Part shown: positions 18,762-27,492 of the stretch, in pieces
Position numbering within the stretch: position 1 is the first letter of the stretch
Layout: each line of letters begins with the position of its first letter
Assembly (NCBI RefSeq): GCF_002023715.1
Contig: NZ_MAHX01000004.1
Coordinates: forward strand, 1-64,000
Direction of reading: 5' to 3'
DNA length: 64,000 nucleotides
Source of the DNA: Elizabethkingia occulta
GTDB taxonomy: Bacteria; Bacteroidota; Bacteroidia; Flavobacteriales; Weeksellaceae
The notes under the pieces: model-generated
The model's database searches: none
What the model was told of the DNA's origin: nothing
The model's input: only the letters and a program-made list of their open reading frames with translations
Translations under genes and position numbers: made by a program

Positions 18762-18989
18762 TTAAAAAGGTGCTTCAATAGTGGTGTCATCATTCCCGTT
18801 CCAGTTCGTCTGAACCTGATCCGTATTTCCATTAACTGTTACAGGCGAAACGGCAGCTGAATTTGCCGCTATTCCACATTCCATTTCTATAGTCATGACA
18901 TCCAGTATCGGAGTTGAATAGTTTTTCTTTTCCTTATTTTGTTTAAAAAATTCTCCTTGTGTTTTTTGTTGATTTTTCATGCTTGTCAT
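18762..18989 (-). CDS. Small MEQGIA-family protein (copy 1)
   Basis: A 75-residue protein (or 72 if it starts at the second Met, 18980). The hydrophilic Lys/Gln-rich N-terminus leads into NYSTPILDVMTIEMECGIAA, then NSAAV. The C-terminal region DQVQTNWNGNDDTTIE is almost identical to that of the 58715-58939 copy at the other end of the window (DQVQTNWGGNDDTSID). This copy carries a Cys in the ME-C-G core. It has no signal peptide. It is the first gene of the minus-strand fimbrillin locus and sits 24 bases upstream of the FISUMP lipoprotein. Function is unknown. Confidence 0.75.
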   Translation of the reverse strand: MTSMKNQQKTQGEFFKQNKEKKNYSTPILDVMTIEMECGIAANSAAVSPVTVNGNTDQVQTNWNGNDDTTIEAPF

Positions 18990-19090
18990 TTTTAAATTTT
19001 AACTCCTTATATTCAGTATTGTATTTGTTAATTCTTGCTTTTAATTACAGATTCAGAAACCGATTAATAATTTGAATGATTTTATTTGAG

Positions 19091-19118
19091 AAAAGGGGGC
19101 TTATATAGTGTGCCCCCC
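19091..19118 (-). terminator. Terminator-like hairpin in the leader of the fimbrillin operon
   Basis: On the minus strand a stem GGGGGC/GCCCCC (19117-19112 with 19100-19095, 11-base loop) is followed by TTTTCTC. It lies about 100 bases upstream of the 18989 start and points into the operon, so it could attenuate transcription. Such a pure G/C run is rare in this AT-rich window. Confidence 0.5.
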
Positions 19119-19120
19119 TA

Positions 19121-19203
19121 GACCGGTCAGGTAACAAACAAATAAATGATGATATTAAAACACATCCTGACTGGTTCTCACAAACAAATGAATTAATGAT
19201 ATT
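19121..19203. repeat. Inverted repeat nested with direct repeats
   Basis: GACCGGTCAGG (19121-19131) can pair with CCTGACTGGTT (19166-19176) over 11 positions, counting two G-U pairs, if the plus strand is transcribed. Two direct copies containing ACAAACAAAT and ATGATATT (19133-19156 and 19179-19203) overlap the stem. This may be a structured leader RNA or a set of protein sites. Confidence 0.45.
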
Positions 19204-19795
19204 GTTAATAGGTTATAGAAACTTTTTTCATAAAATGTAATTAGAGTTATAGTGTTGTGTTTTTCTGGTACAAATATTATAAATGTATAATCTATGTATA
19301 TAAAATCGTGACCCTACACCGACCCTATATGTATTTATGTTTTTGATTTTCAGGTTGTTTTGTTTTTTTTATCTGTCGTATTGACTTACATAATATTTTA
19401 CCAGCTCATAGTGAAATATTTAAGATTTATTTCTTTTGATGATAAAGAAAATGTCGTTGCTAAGGGAGGAATAGCCTGTAGTAGTTTCCGAAGAAATGGT
19501 TAGTGATTGCAAATGAGCGATAGGTAGTATGTAATAAATAATACTTTAATGTATTGTATATCAGTTTTCTATCAATATGTATGATCTGTGTATGATGTGT
19601 TGTTTCTGTAATATTCGACCAAATTTGTCAATATTTGTAAACCATAGTGTTCTTTTCTTTACTGGCATTCAGCCTGTAGCCTGTTTTTTAGGATGTATAA
19701 GGTGTAAGTAGGAGGAGAAATTAAATTACTATTAATTTTTTTTGCATTCAATATAAATACTAAAGTATTATTATATTTATAGTAATAATGTAAAT

Positions 19796-21265
19796 ATGCA
19801 TAATGTATTTTATGATATGATGAATATGATTGTTAATAGAAAAATAATTTTGATTTTTCTATTGGTTTTTGTGATTTCCTGTACCTCTTCCTCAAAAAAG
19901 GATTATTATACGCGTTTTGATTTGCCATTGCTGAAAAAGAATCAGGACCTTAGAAAGCAAGGAAATCGCAAAGCTGTAATAATGCTTAATGATCAGTACC
20001 TGAAAATTGCTAATCAGAATAAATATGAAGAGGGAAAAGCACTATGCTATATTAATCTCGCAAACTTATCCCTGGCTTCTGGTAATTTTAAAGATGCTTT
20101 ACCTCTGCTGAAAAAGGCAGAAAAAATTCTGGAACACTCAGAAAATAAATTTCATAAAGCCATATTATTTGAAAGTTATGCTACACTCAACAGGCATCTT
20201 GAATTGTTTGATAAGGCATTGTATTATAATGCAAAAGCACTCGGTATATTTAAGGATATGGATAATGTAACTGGTAAAGATTATTTATTGGCAAATGCAT
20301 ATTCAAAAAGAGGAGATTATTTATTCCAAAAAAGCAGGTTCGATTCGTCTCTGATTTATTTTCATAAATACAGAAACCTGATGAAGGATATTGGTATAGC
20401 ATGTAAACTTTCAGAATTTCATGCAGAGAGGAACAATCTGGACTCGGCAGGAATTTATATGCGTCAGGCTCAGGATATAATTAACAGCAGTGCATTAAAG
20501 GTGCCGCCTTATGATCTTTTTAATTTTTATCTGACTTCAGGCAATTATTATACTAAAGAACAGCATTATGCAGATGCAGAAGTGGCTTATACCGAGGCAA
20601 ATAAAGCGATGGAAAATATCCGGCAGGTATATGGCAGCTATTTTACGACAAAGTTATATAAACCACAATCGGATTATTATAAAAAAACAGGAGACCACAC
20701 TAAAGCGGACTATTATAATACTTTATATATAAAAGGAAAGGCTGAGCTTGCCAATAATCAGCAGGAAATTATTGATGCAACCATAGATACTTTTGTTGGA
20801 AATATAGAGCGTGAGGAGCAACGTTATAAAAGAAATATGTGGAGTGCTATTTCTTTGTTGATTATAGCGGTAGGGGGCGTCGGGTTTTATATATATAAAC
20901 GGATAAAAGTTTTGCATCTGAAGCGGAAAGCATTAAAAAGTAAGGTTGAAGAATTACAGTTGGAGTCTCAATCTAAAAAACAAGAAGAAGTAATAAAACT
21001 GGCCAAAAAAAATGATTCGACATTTTTAGTGAAGTTTCAGGAAGTTTATCCTGAGTTTGTTACAAAGCTACAGGCTATAAATCCGGATCTTGAAGTTTCG
21101 GAGATTACATTTGCAGCTTTAATCAGTCTTAACTTTACTTCAAAAGAAATTTCAACCTATACTTTTGTTCAGCATACCTCTGTACAGCAGCGTAAACGAA
21201 GACTGCGCAAGCGATTAAATATACCAAGTGACATGGATATGTATGAGTTTTTTCAGGAATTATAA
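19796..21265 (+). CDS. TPR-transmembrane-HTH regulator (1 of 3 paralogues)
   Basis: A 489-residue protein. The N-terminus has a hydrophobic segment with a lipobox-like FVISC-T; starts at 19820 or 19826 would give a more usual signal. Helical TPR-like repeats follow (about 40-330), then one TM helix (about 345-365) and a coiled linker. A C-terminal helix-turn-helix covers about 440-489, with SLNFTSKEIS and TSVQQRKRRLRKRLNIPSD. The arrangement suggests an outside TPR sensor linked through the membrane to a cytoplasmic LuxR/GerE-like DNA-binding domain. It is divergent from the fimbrillin locus and probably controls it (inference). Confidence 0.78.
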   Translation: MHNVFYDMMNMIVNRKIILIFLLVFVISCTSSSKKDYYTRFDLPLLKKNQDLRKQGNRKAVIMLNDQYLKIANQNKYEEGKALCYINLANLSLASGNFKDALPLLKKAEKILEHSENKFHKAILFESYATLNRHLELFDKALYYNAKALGIFKDMDNVTGKDYLLANAYSKRGDYLFQKSRFDSSLIYFHKYRNLMKDIGIACKLSEFHAERNNLDSAGIYMRQAQDIINSSALKVPPYDLFNFYLTSGNYYTKEQHYADAEVAYTEANKAMENIRQVYGSYFTTKLYKPQSDYYKKTGDHTKADYYNTLYIKGKAELANNQQEIIDATIDTFVGNIEREEQRYKRNMWSAISLLIIAVGGVGFYIYKRIKVLHLKRKALKSKVEELQLESQSKKQEEVIKLAKKNDSTFLVKFQEVYPEFVTKLQAINPDLEVSEITFAALISLNFTSKEISTYTFVQHTSVQQRKRRLRKRLNIPSDMDMYEFFQEL

Positions 21266-21304
21266 TACATAAGATTAACCAAATTTATAAAACTATAACT
21301 GACA

Positions 21305-22747
21305 ATGCACACAGATAAAAAGAGATATTGTATAATTATACTATTATTATTTATACTTACCTCATGTGACTCTAAAGCTAAAAGGGAATATTACTACAAT
21401 AATTTTGATCTTCCATTGATAAGGGAAAGCCGTATACTTAAATTAAACGGAGATTATGATGGTTATATTGCACTTCAGAAAAAATATATGAAGATTGCAG
21501 ATCAGAATAGTTATAAAGCAGGTAAGGCAATTTGTTATATTCACCTTTCTCTGCTGGATAATTATTCAAAAGATATTCAAAATAGATTGTTTTTCCTGCA
21601 AAAAGCTGAAGAGATTATTGAACCCTCTAAAGATCATTTTCACAAGGCTATTCTATATGATGGCTATTCTACTCATAATTCCAAGCTTAAGATTTATAAC
21701 AATGCTTTGTACTATAATAATAAAGCCTTTGAAGAAATAAGTAAAACTAGTGATGGAAATGCTAAAAAGTATTTATTATCATTAATGTACATGAGAAAAG
21801 GTGTTTATTTAGCCAATAAAAATCAATATGATTCAGCATTTTCTTATTTGTACAAATCAAGAAAACTGGAAAATGGAATTGCAGTTGAAACATTGATTGG
21901 TTCTTTCTATCTTGGTATATATCCTTTAGATTCAACAAAAGCATCCCTTGACCGGGCAAAAAAAATAATGATGCTTTCCGGAGAAAAAAACACTCCTGCT
22001 GCTCTGGTTGCAAATATTTACGTTACTGAGGGGACTTACCATTTACTCTTAAAGCAGCCTAAACAGGCAGAAGCATCCTACCTGAAAGTTTTAAATTTAT
22101 ATGATAATAAGATAAGGACTTATCAACCAAATAATGTTTATGATTTACTAGGAGAGTATTATGATAAAGCGGGAAATAGGAGGCTTTCCCGTTTTTATGA
22201 GAATAAATTTAATCAGATGAAACTCCAGATTGAAGAGAATAACAAGAAGATATTGGAACCTACGATTAACAAAATTCTGGAAGACATAAAAAATGAACAA
22301 AAAGAAGACCGGAGATACTTATGGTTGATTATTGTATTGATAGTATTTACCAGTATTTTTGCTTTAGCCTATACCTATAAAAAGGTTCGGCTGATTTCTA
22401 AAAAGAAAAAGAAGCTTATAAATGAAATAGCTTTTCTGAAAGAAGATTCGGGAAATCTGAAGTATAATGAAATGATTGCCTTGGCCAGGAAAAATGACCC
22501 TGGTTTTCTTAATGTATTTACGGAAATATATCCTGATTTTATTTCGAAATTGCAACAGATTAATCCTGATCTGGAAAACACAGAACTGGTATTTGCAGCA
22601 CTTATCAGACTGAATTTTTCTGCTAAAGAAATAGCATCGAGTCTCTTTATTCAGCATGCTTCTGTACAGCAGCGTAAAAGACGGTTGCGAAAGCGCTTTG
22701 ATCTTACAAGCGATATAGACCTGTATAAATTTTTCAGCGAATTATAA
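21305..22747 (+). CDS. TPR-transmembrane-HTH regulator (2 of 3 paralogues)
   Basis: A 480-residue paralogue of the preceding protein. The signal and lipobox are clear (LFILTSC-D). TPR-like repeats lie in about 40-320, a TM helix around 340-362 (LWLIIVLIVFTSIFALAY), and the C-terminal HTH has RLNFSAKEIASSLFIQH and SVQQRKRRLRKRFDLTSD. It starts 39 bases after its neighbour. It is much closer in sequence to the third copy than to the first, which points to a recent duplication of copies 2 and 3. Confidence 0.8.
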   Translation: MHTDKKRYCIIILLLFILTSCDSKAKREYYYNNFDLPLIRESRILKLNGDYDGYIALQKKYMKIADQNSYKAGKAICYIHLSLLDNYSKDIQNRLFFLQKAEEIIEPSKDHFHKAILYDGYSTHNSKLKIYNNALYYNNKAFEEISKTSDGNAKKYLLSLMYMRKGVYLANKNQYDSAFSYLYKSRKLENGIAVETLIGSFYLGIYPLDSTKASLDRAKKIMMLSGEKNTPAALVANIYVTEGTYHLLLKQPKQAEASYLKVLNLYDNKIRTYQPNNVYDLLGEYYDKAGNRRLSRFYENKFNQMKLQIEENNKKILEPTINKILEDIKNEQKEDRRYLWLIIVLIVFTSIFALAYTYKKVRLISKKKKKLINEIAFLKEDSGNLKYNEMIALARKNDPGFLNVFTEIYPDFISKLQQINPDLENTELVFAALIRLNFSAKEIASSLFIQHASVQQRKRRLRKRFDLTSDIDLYKFFSEL

Positions 22748-22787
22748 TAAGCAAAATCAACTAAATTTATAAAAACGACAATTAGCC

Positions 22788-24233
22788 ATGCATATAAATG
22801 AAAAAAGGTACTACGTATTGGCACTGTTATTACTCCTATTAACCTCATGCAACTCCAAAACGAAAAGGGAAAATTATTATAACAGTTTCGATCTTCCATT
22901 GATAAGAGAAAGTCGTAATCTTTATTTTTCAGGCGATTATGATGGCTATATTGCGCTTCAGAAAAAATATATGAAAATTGCGGATAGGGAAGGTTATAAA
23001 GATGGTAAAGCAATTTGTTATATTAATCTTTCACGTCTGAATACTTCTTCAAAAGATAAAACAAACCGGTTGTTTTTCCTGCAAAAAGCCGAAGAGATCA
23101 TTGCCACTTCCAAGGATCATTTTCACAAAGCTTTTTTATACGATGCCTATGCTTCTGTCAGTTCCAAAGTAAATATTTATAAAAATGCGTTGTATTATAA
23201 TAATAAAGCACTTGACGAAATAAACAAGACAGACAGTGAGAATGCTAAAAAGTATATGCTGTCAATATTATACATGAGAAGGGGCAGTTATTTATATAGC
23301 AAAGAAAAATATGATTCGGCATTTTCATATTTGTATAAGTCAAGAGAACTGGAAAAGGGAATTGCAATTCAATCGGTGATCTGCGGATTTCATCTTGGTC
23401 TGGATCGGTTAGATTCAACAAAGGTATGTCTTGATCGGGCAAAAAAAATGATAATGCTTTCCGGTGAAAAAAAAGTGCCTGCGGCACTGGTTTCCTCTAT
23501 TTATGTTACTGAAGGAGATTATCTTATGAGCCTAAAGCAGTATAATCAGGCAGAAATCTCCTATTTAAAAGCTTTAAAATTTTATGATACAAAAATAAGA
23601 ACTTATCAGCCCACTGAGGTTTATGAAGCACTTCAACTCTATTATAAAGAAACAGGAAATATAGAGCAGGCTCGCTTGTATGAGAATAAATTTAACCAGA
23701 TGAATCTTCAGATTGAAGAAAATAACAAAAAAGTACTTGAGCCTACGGTTAACAAGATTTTGGAAAATATAAAAAATGACCGAACTAAAGATCGGAAATA
23801 TTTGTGGTTTATTGTTCTTTTAATAGTGTTCACAAGTATTCTTGCTCTAGCCTACGCTTATAAAAAGGGTCGATTGGTTTGGTTAAAGAAAAAGAAGCTT
23901 GTAAATGAAATAGCTTTTCTGGAAGAAAATTCTGAGAATAAGAAGTATAATGAAATGATTGGTTTGTCCAGAAAAAATGATCCTAATTTTATTAGTCTAT
24001 TTAAAGAAGTGTACCCCGATTTTATTTCAAAATTACAACAGATAAATCCGGGTCTGGAAAATTCAGAGCTCATATTTGCAGCGCTTATCAGACTGAATTT
24101 CTCAGCTAAAGAAATAGCATCGAGTCTCTCTATCCAGCATTCTTCTGTACAACAGCGTAAGAGACGATTGCGTAAGCGCCTTTATCTCTCCAGTGAGATA
24201 GATCTTTATAAATTTTTCAGCGAATTAAGATAG
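22788..24233 (+). CDS. TPR-transmembrane-HTH regulator (3 of 3 paralogues)
   Basis: A 481-residue protein, near-duplicate of the second copy (shared NSFDLPLIRESR, GDYDGYIALQKKYMKIAD, FSAKEIASSLSIQHSSVQQR). It has an N-terminal lipobox (LLLLTSC-N), TPR region, TM helix at about 340-362 and C-terminal HTH. The gap of 40 bases to copy 2 matches the previous gap, consistent with tandem duplication of a whole gene unit. The last gene of the set, it is followed by a terminator at 24252. The presence of three copies suggests different ligands or TPR partners. Confidence 0.8.
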   Translation: MHINEKRYYVLALLLLLLTSCNSKTKRENYYNSFDLPLIRESRNLYFSGDYDGYIALQKKYMKIADREGYKDGKAICYINLSRLNTSSKDKTNRLFFLQKAEEIIATSKDHFHKAFLYDAYASVSSKVNIYKNALYYNNKALDEINKTDSENAKKYMLSILYMRRGSYLYSKEKYDSAFSYLYKSRELEKGIAIQSVICGFHLGLDRLDSTKVCLDRAKKMIMLSGEKKVPAALVSSIYVTEGDYLMSLKQYNQAEISYLKALKFYDTKIRTYQPTEVYEALQLYYKETGNIEQARLYENKFNQMNLQIEENNKKVLEPTVNKILENIKNDRTKDRKYLWFIVLLIVFTSILALAYAYKKGRLVWLKKKKLVNEIAFLEENSENKKYNEMIGLSRKNDPNFISLFKEVYPDFISKLQQINPGLENSELIFAALIRLNFSAKEIASSLSIQHSSVQQRKRRLRKRLYLSSEIDLYKFFSELR

Positions 24234-24251
24234 TTCTTTTTCAAATATTTT

Positions 24252-24286
24252 GAAGTATTCATTATATCATTAATACTTCTTTGTTT
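24252..24286 (+). terminator. Terminator after the regulator trio
   Basis: The 8-bp stem GAAGTATT/AATACTTC (24252-24259, 24272-24279) has a 12-base loop and is followed by TTTGTTT. Confidence 0.6.
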
Positions 24287-24699
24287 ATCTCTGTGAATTT
24301 GGAGGATAAACTATTTCCCTGCTTATTTTAATACATAATCTATACTTTCTGTAAAAATCAATAATAATGCTTTAGATAGCAGCGTTACGAGTTGCTATAC
24401 TAATTCTTCAATAAAAAGAGATATCGTTTTTATTATAGCATAGACTTATAGTTAATGCTACTTTCATCCTACATGTTATTTTGGAAAACGATATATTAAA
24501 TTCTATATCCTACATAGACCTGTCAAGTGCCTGTGCTGGCTGATTTACAATAGTTCGATGTTTCCTGTTTTTATAATTTCGTCATGTTGGTAAATAGTGA
24601 TACCACGATATATTATCTGCAAAAACAGACCTTATGATCTGAAAAGGTTCTTATTCTGCTGTTCTATACTGTAAACAACTAACACTAATATAAAATTTT
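24287..24699. other. Intergenic region, no gene seen
   Basis: The only structure noted is a 10-bp inverted repeat, ATATCGTTTT (24421-24430) and AAAACGATAT (24485-24494). Stop codons interrupt all frames. A promoter for the beta-barrel gene is expected near 24570-24680, but I see no clear consensus. Confidence 0.4.
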
Positions 24700-25416
24700 A
24701 TGAAAAAAAGATTAATTAAAATTTTCTGCCTTTGTCTCTTACCTGTTGGGGTAGGGGTATCTGCACAACACAAATTCAAAATTGGCCTGGATGCCGGATA
24801 TACATATACGATTATGCATGCCAATCTCTCCAGCCTTAAGGATTCAAAATATACTGGGCGTTATGGCTACGGGGTCAATTTGTCAGGAGAATACAGAGTA
24901 TGGAAAACATTATTTGTCTCATCAGGAGTTTCGTATCTGCAGAAAAATTATGAATTTGAGAGAACGGGTGCATATAGTGGATGGTACAGTAAATATACTA
25001 ATGATTTTCTAGCTTTTCCTTTGCTAATAGGGACTTATGTATTCAATGATCCGCATGAAACCAAAGGTGTATGGGGAAAATTAGCAGGTGGTATGTATAC
25101 GGAGTATTGGCTGAAAAGAAAATTTGATGGACAATATCCTGTTTTTGGAGAATTAAATTTAGATGGATCCAATCCTTATACTAAAGTTTCCGGTACCTAT
25201 GATTTCAAGGCTAATGAAAATCAATTTAGCCGGATAGGTTATGGTCTTCAGGGACAAGCTCAATTAGGCTATTCTTTTAATAAATTCGATGTGTATGGAG
25301 CTTTTAATTATCAATATGGCCTCTCAGATATTACTAAGGCTAATAGTGATAAAAACCAAAAAATGAGTACCCGTTCTTATATGCTCTCCGTTGGAGCTAC
25401 CTATAAATTTGACTAA
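24700..25416 (+). CDS. Outer-membrane beta-barrel protein
   Basis: A 238-residue protein with a signal peptide ending GVSA-Q. The mature part has alternating strands of the small-barrel (porin family/OmpW-PorT-like) type, with Gly/Tyr-rich strands such as FKIGLDAGYTY, YGYGVNLSGEY and YMLSVGATYKFD. The C-terminal residues F-D are consistent with a barrel end. It is followed after 25 bases by an S41 peptidase lipoprotein, probably on the same transcript. Specific cargo or function is unknown. Confidence 0.78.
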   Translation: MKKRLIKIFCLCLLPVGVGVSAQHKFKIGLDAGYTYTIMHANLSSLKDSKYTGRYGYGVNLSGEYRVWKTLFVSSGVSYLQKNYEFERTGAYSGWYSKYTNDFLAFPLLIGTYVFNDPHETKGVWGKLAGGMYTEYWLKRKFDGQYPVFGELNLDGSNPYTKVSGTYDFKANENQFSRIGYGLQGQAQLGYSFNKFDVYGAFNYQYGLSDITKANSDKNQKMSTRSYMLSVGATYKFD

Positions 25417-25441
25417 CACTTTATTTAACATCTATATTATT

Positions 25442-27145
25442 ATGAAAAGAAATTTTATTAAAATACCAATTTTAGCTATTGGTCTTACTATATCAGCATT
25501 ATCACTTAATTCATGTGTAAAGGAAGATGAAGTATCTATAACGGAACCCACGCGATATACTGAAGATGATGTAAAATCCTATGGTGATCTTTTTAAGTTG
25601 TTTTGGACTGTAATGGACGAGCGGTATAATTATTTTTATGAGCAAAAAAGAAAAGACGGAATGGATTGGGATGCTATTTATAAAGAGTATTATCCTAAAT
25701 TCGCTGCTTTAAAATCGTATAAACAGGAAGGTTTTACATCTCAGGAGAAAGAGAGCGATGCTAAAAAGGCAGAAGAATACTTCGCAGCTATTATAGAACC
25801 AATTATCGACAGACACTTTGTTATAGGTATACAGCTTCCTACAGGCGGTAATTTAAAAGTATTTAGAGGAGATTCAAAAAGCAAAAAAAATAATATATAT
25901 GATTTTACAGGTAAAAGAACTTATATGATTAATCAATTAACATCTGATAGTAGCATAGCGGGAAATTTTACTGATGCTTTAGGAAATGTAACATTTAGAT
26001 TCCTTGCTGGAAATTTGAAATCCAATCCGGATATTTATTACTTAACTTCAGATGGTTTTTCTTTCTATAATCTCATTATGCAACCAGCTGATCAATACCT
26101 TGTCCCTGGATCTGATAATACAAACATATTGACACTGGCGGCAATAGAAAGTAATGCAGAGCTAAATGCGATTAAAGATGTTTCACAAAGAAACAAGGTG
26201 CGGGATTTTACACTAAATATTCTTAATCAATGGAATTCTTTCTTTACTTCTGCAGATGTCAGAAACTTTAATGAAGGAGTAAAGGTATTTAATAGTACTG
26301 AGATAGTATCAGATGCTTTTATTACCGCAGCAAATAGTGTATCCATCAAATCTGCAACACTTCCTAATTATGCTAGTTCTTCAACTTATTCTTCCGTGCG
26401 TAATACAGCAACTCAGGCTTATATTACCTGGTTTATGGGGCGTATAAAGGCCCACACAGAGAATGCCTATAATTATCCAAAATTTAAAAGTGATATACCT
26501 GGTATTTTATACAGAATGAAGTTTTATCAAAAGCTTTTTAATCCATTGCAGCGAGGTGAAATCAAGAAACTGATAATCGATCTAAGAGATAATGGTGGGG
26601 GTGCAGTAGTAGATTTTAAGTATTTTGTAGAACGTTTTGTTACTAAGAATGCAATATATGCTTATCAAAGAACAAAAGAAGGAACTGGTCGATTTAACTA
26701 TACCCCATGGATACCTGTAGAGGCAAAAAGACACCAATATGCAATGTCATCCAATATTCCGATTACAATTTTAACAGACAAAGGTAGTGTCAGTATGTCT
26801 GAACTTTCAACATTAATGTTAAAAAGTCAAGGGTCTCAGGTGATTTCAATAGGAGATTATACTGCAGGAGGAACAGCCGGGTTAACAACGGACTTAGATC
26901 AATTTAATGGAGGTATTAACAACTTAAGTGGAGGCTTTACTTCTGTTGCTGGTTTAATGAGATTTTATGTGCCGGTAATGGCAACAAAGGATATGAATGG
27001 TCAAGTTATAGAAGGAATCGGGATAAAGCCTGATATCTATGTAACTCCCCCTACAGATGCAGAGCTAACTACAATGAAAAACTCACCATCCACTTTTGTA
27101 GACAGAGTAATGCAGGAAGCTGTAAAGTATTTGTCTTCTAAGTAA
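25442..27145 (+). CDS. S41-family peptidase lipoprotein
   Basis: The ATG at 25442 gives a lipoprotein signal (ISALSLNSC-V); an earlier ATG at 25391 would overlap the barrel gene. The 567-residue product has an N-terminal helical region and a C-terminal tail-specific-protease domain: KKLIIDLRDNGGG (about 378-390), ILTDKGSVSMSEL with the probable catalytic Ser (about 443-455) and GDYTAGGTAGL. S41 enzymes use a Ser/Lys dyad. A PDZ domain is not evident. It probably acts in the periplasm or at the surface on an exported protein, perhaps together with the barrel upstream. Confidence 0.85.
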   Translation: MKRNFIKIPILAIGLTISALSLNSCVKEDEVSITEPTRYTEDDVKSYGDLFKLFWTVMDERYNYFYEQKRKDGMDWDAIYKEYYPKFAALKSYKQEGFTSQEKESDAKKAEEYFAAIIEPIIDRHFVIGIQLPTGGNLKVFRGDSKSKKNNIYDFTGKRTYMINQLTSDSSIAGNFTDALGNVTFRFLAGNLKSNPDIYYLTSDGFSFYNLIMQPADQYLVPGSDNTNILTLAAIESNAELNAIKDVSQRNKVRDFTLNILNQWNSFFTSADVRNFNEGVKVFNSTEIVSDAFITAANSVSIKSATLPNYASSSTYSSVRNTATQAYITWFMGRIKAHTENAYNYPKFKSDIPGILYRMKFYQKLFNPLQRGEIKKLIIDLRDNGGGAVVDFKYFVERFVTKNAIYAYQRTKEGTGRFNYTPWIPVEAKRHQYAMSSNIPITILTDKGSVSMSELSTLMLKSQGSQVISIGDYTAGGTAGLTTDLDQFNGGINNLSGGFTSVAGLMRFYVPVMATKDMNGQVIEGIGIKPDIYVTPPTDAELTTMKNSPSTFVDRVMQEAVKYLSSK

Positions 27146-27492
27146 TCAGTTGTTTTCTGAATAGAAATCTGTAATATTTTATTTAGAAATAATTTGTACA
27201 GATTGTAGTCTCTTAAAATACACACTTGCAACCAGGTACCGTGAAGAAATTGAATATTATGTTATCAGTTATGACTGGTTAATTATACATACACTGATTT
27301 AAAATATGCATACATTTTTTCTTCTTCTCATAATACAGAAATTCTTCACAAAACATATTATTGGGTACCTGTGTTGCTTTTCTATAAAATGTAAATACAG
27401 AAACAGAAATTTTCTCTTACCAGAACAGCTATAGAGATAAAGTCTTTTATAAGAGACAGTTTAGCTGATAGTCTGTCAATAAAACCTAAAAA
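27146..27492. other. Intergenic region, no gene seen
   Basis: AT-rich spacer between the peptidase gene and the cytochrome P460 gene. I see no open frame, hairpin with U tract, or clear promoter consensus. It presumably holds the promoter of the 27493 gene. Confidence 0.4.

Larger units (their letters stand above)
18990..19795. other. Divergent control region between fimbrillin locus and TPR regulators
   Basis: These 806 bases without a gene separate the minus-strand fimbrillin operon from three plus-strand regulators. They hold the GC-rich hairpin at 19091-19118, the inverted and direct repeats at 19121-19203, and otherwise AT-rich sequence. I found no convincing TAnnTTTG element on either strand. 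The length suits a divergent promoter region under regulator control. Confidence 0.5.

Noticed and set aside
19796-24233. Tandem triplication as a mobile element product
   Set aside because: No flanking repeats or integrase; the divergence of copy 1 fits ordinary tandem duplication.
24244-24500. Possible transposon ends or small mobile element between regulator 3 and the barrel gene
   Set aside because: Only one 10-bp inverted repeat and a terminator were found. There is no transposase fragment and no target duplication.
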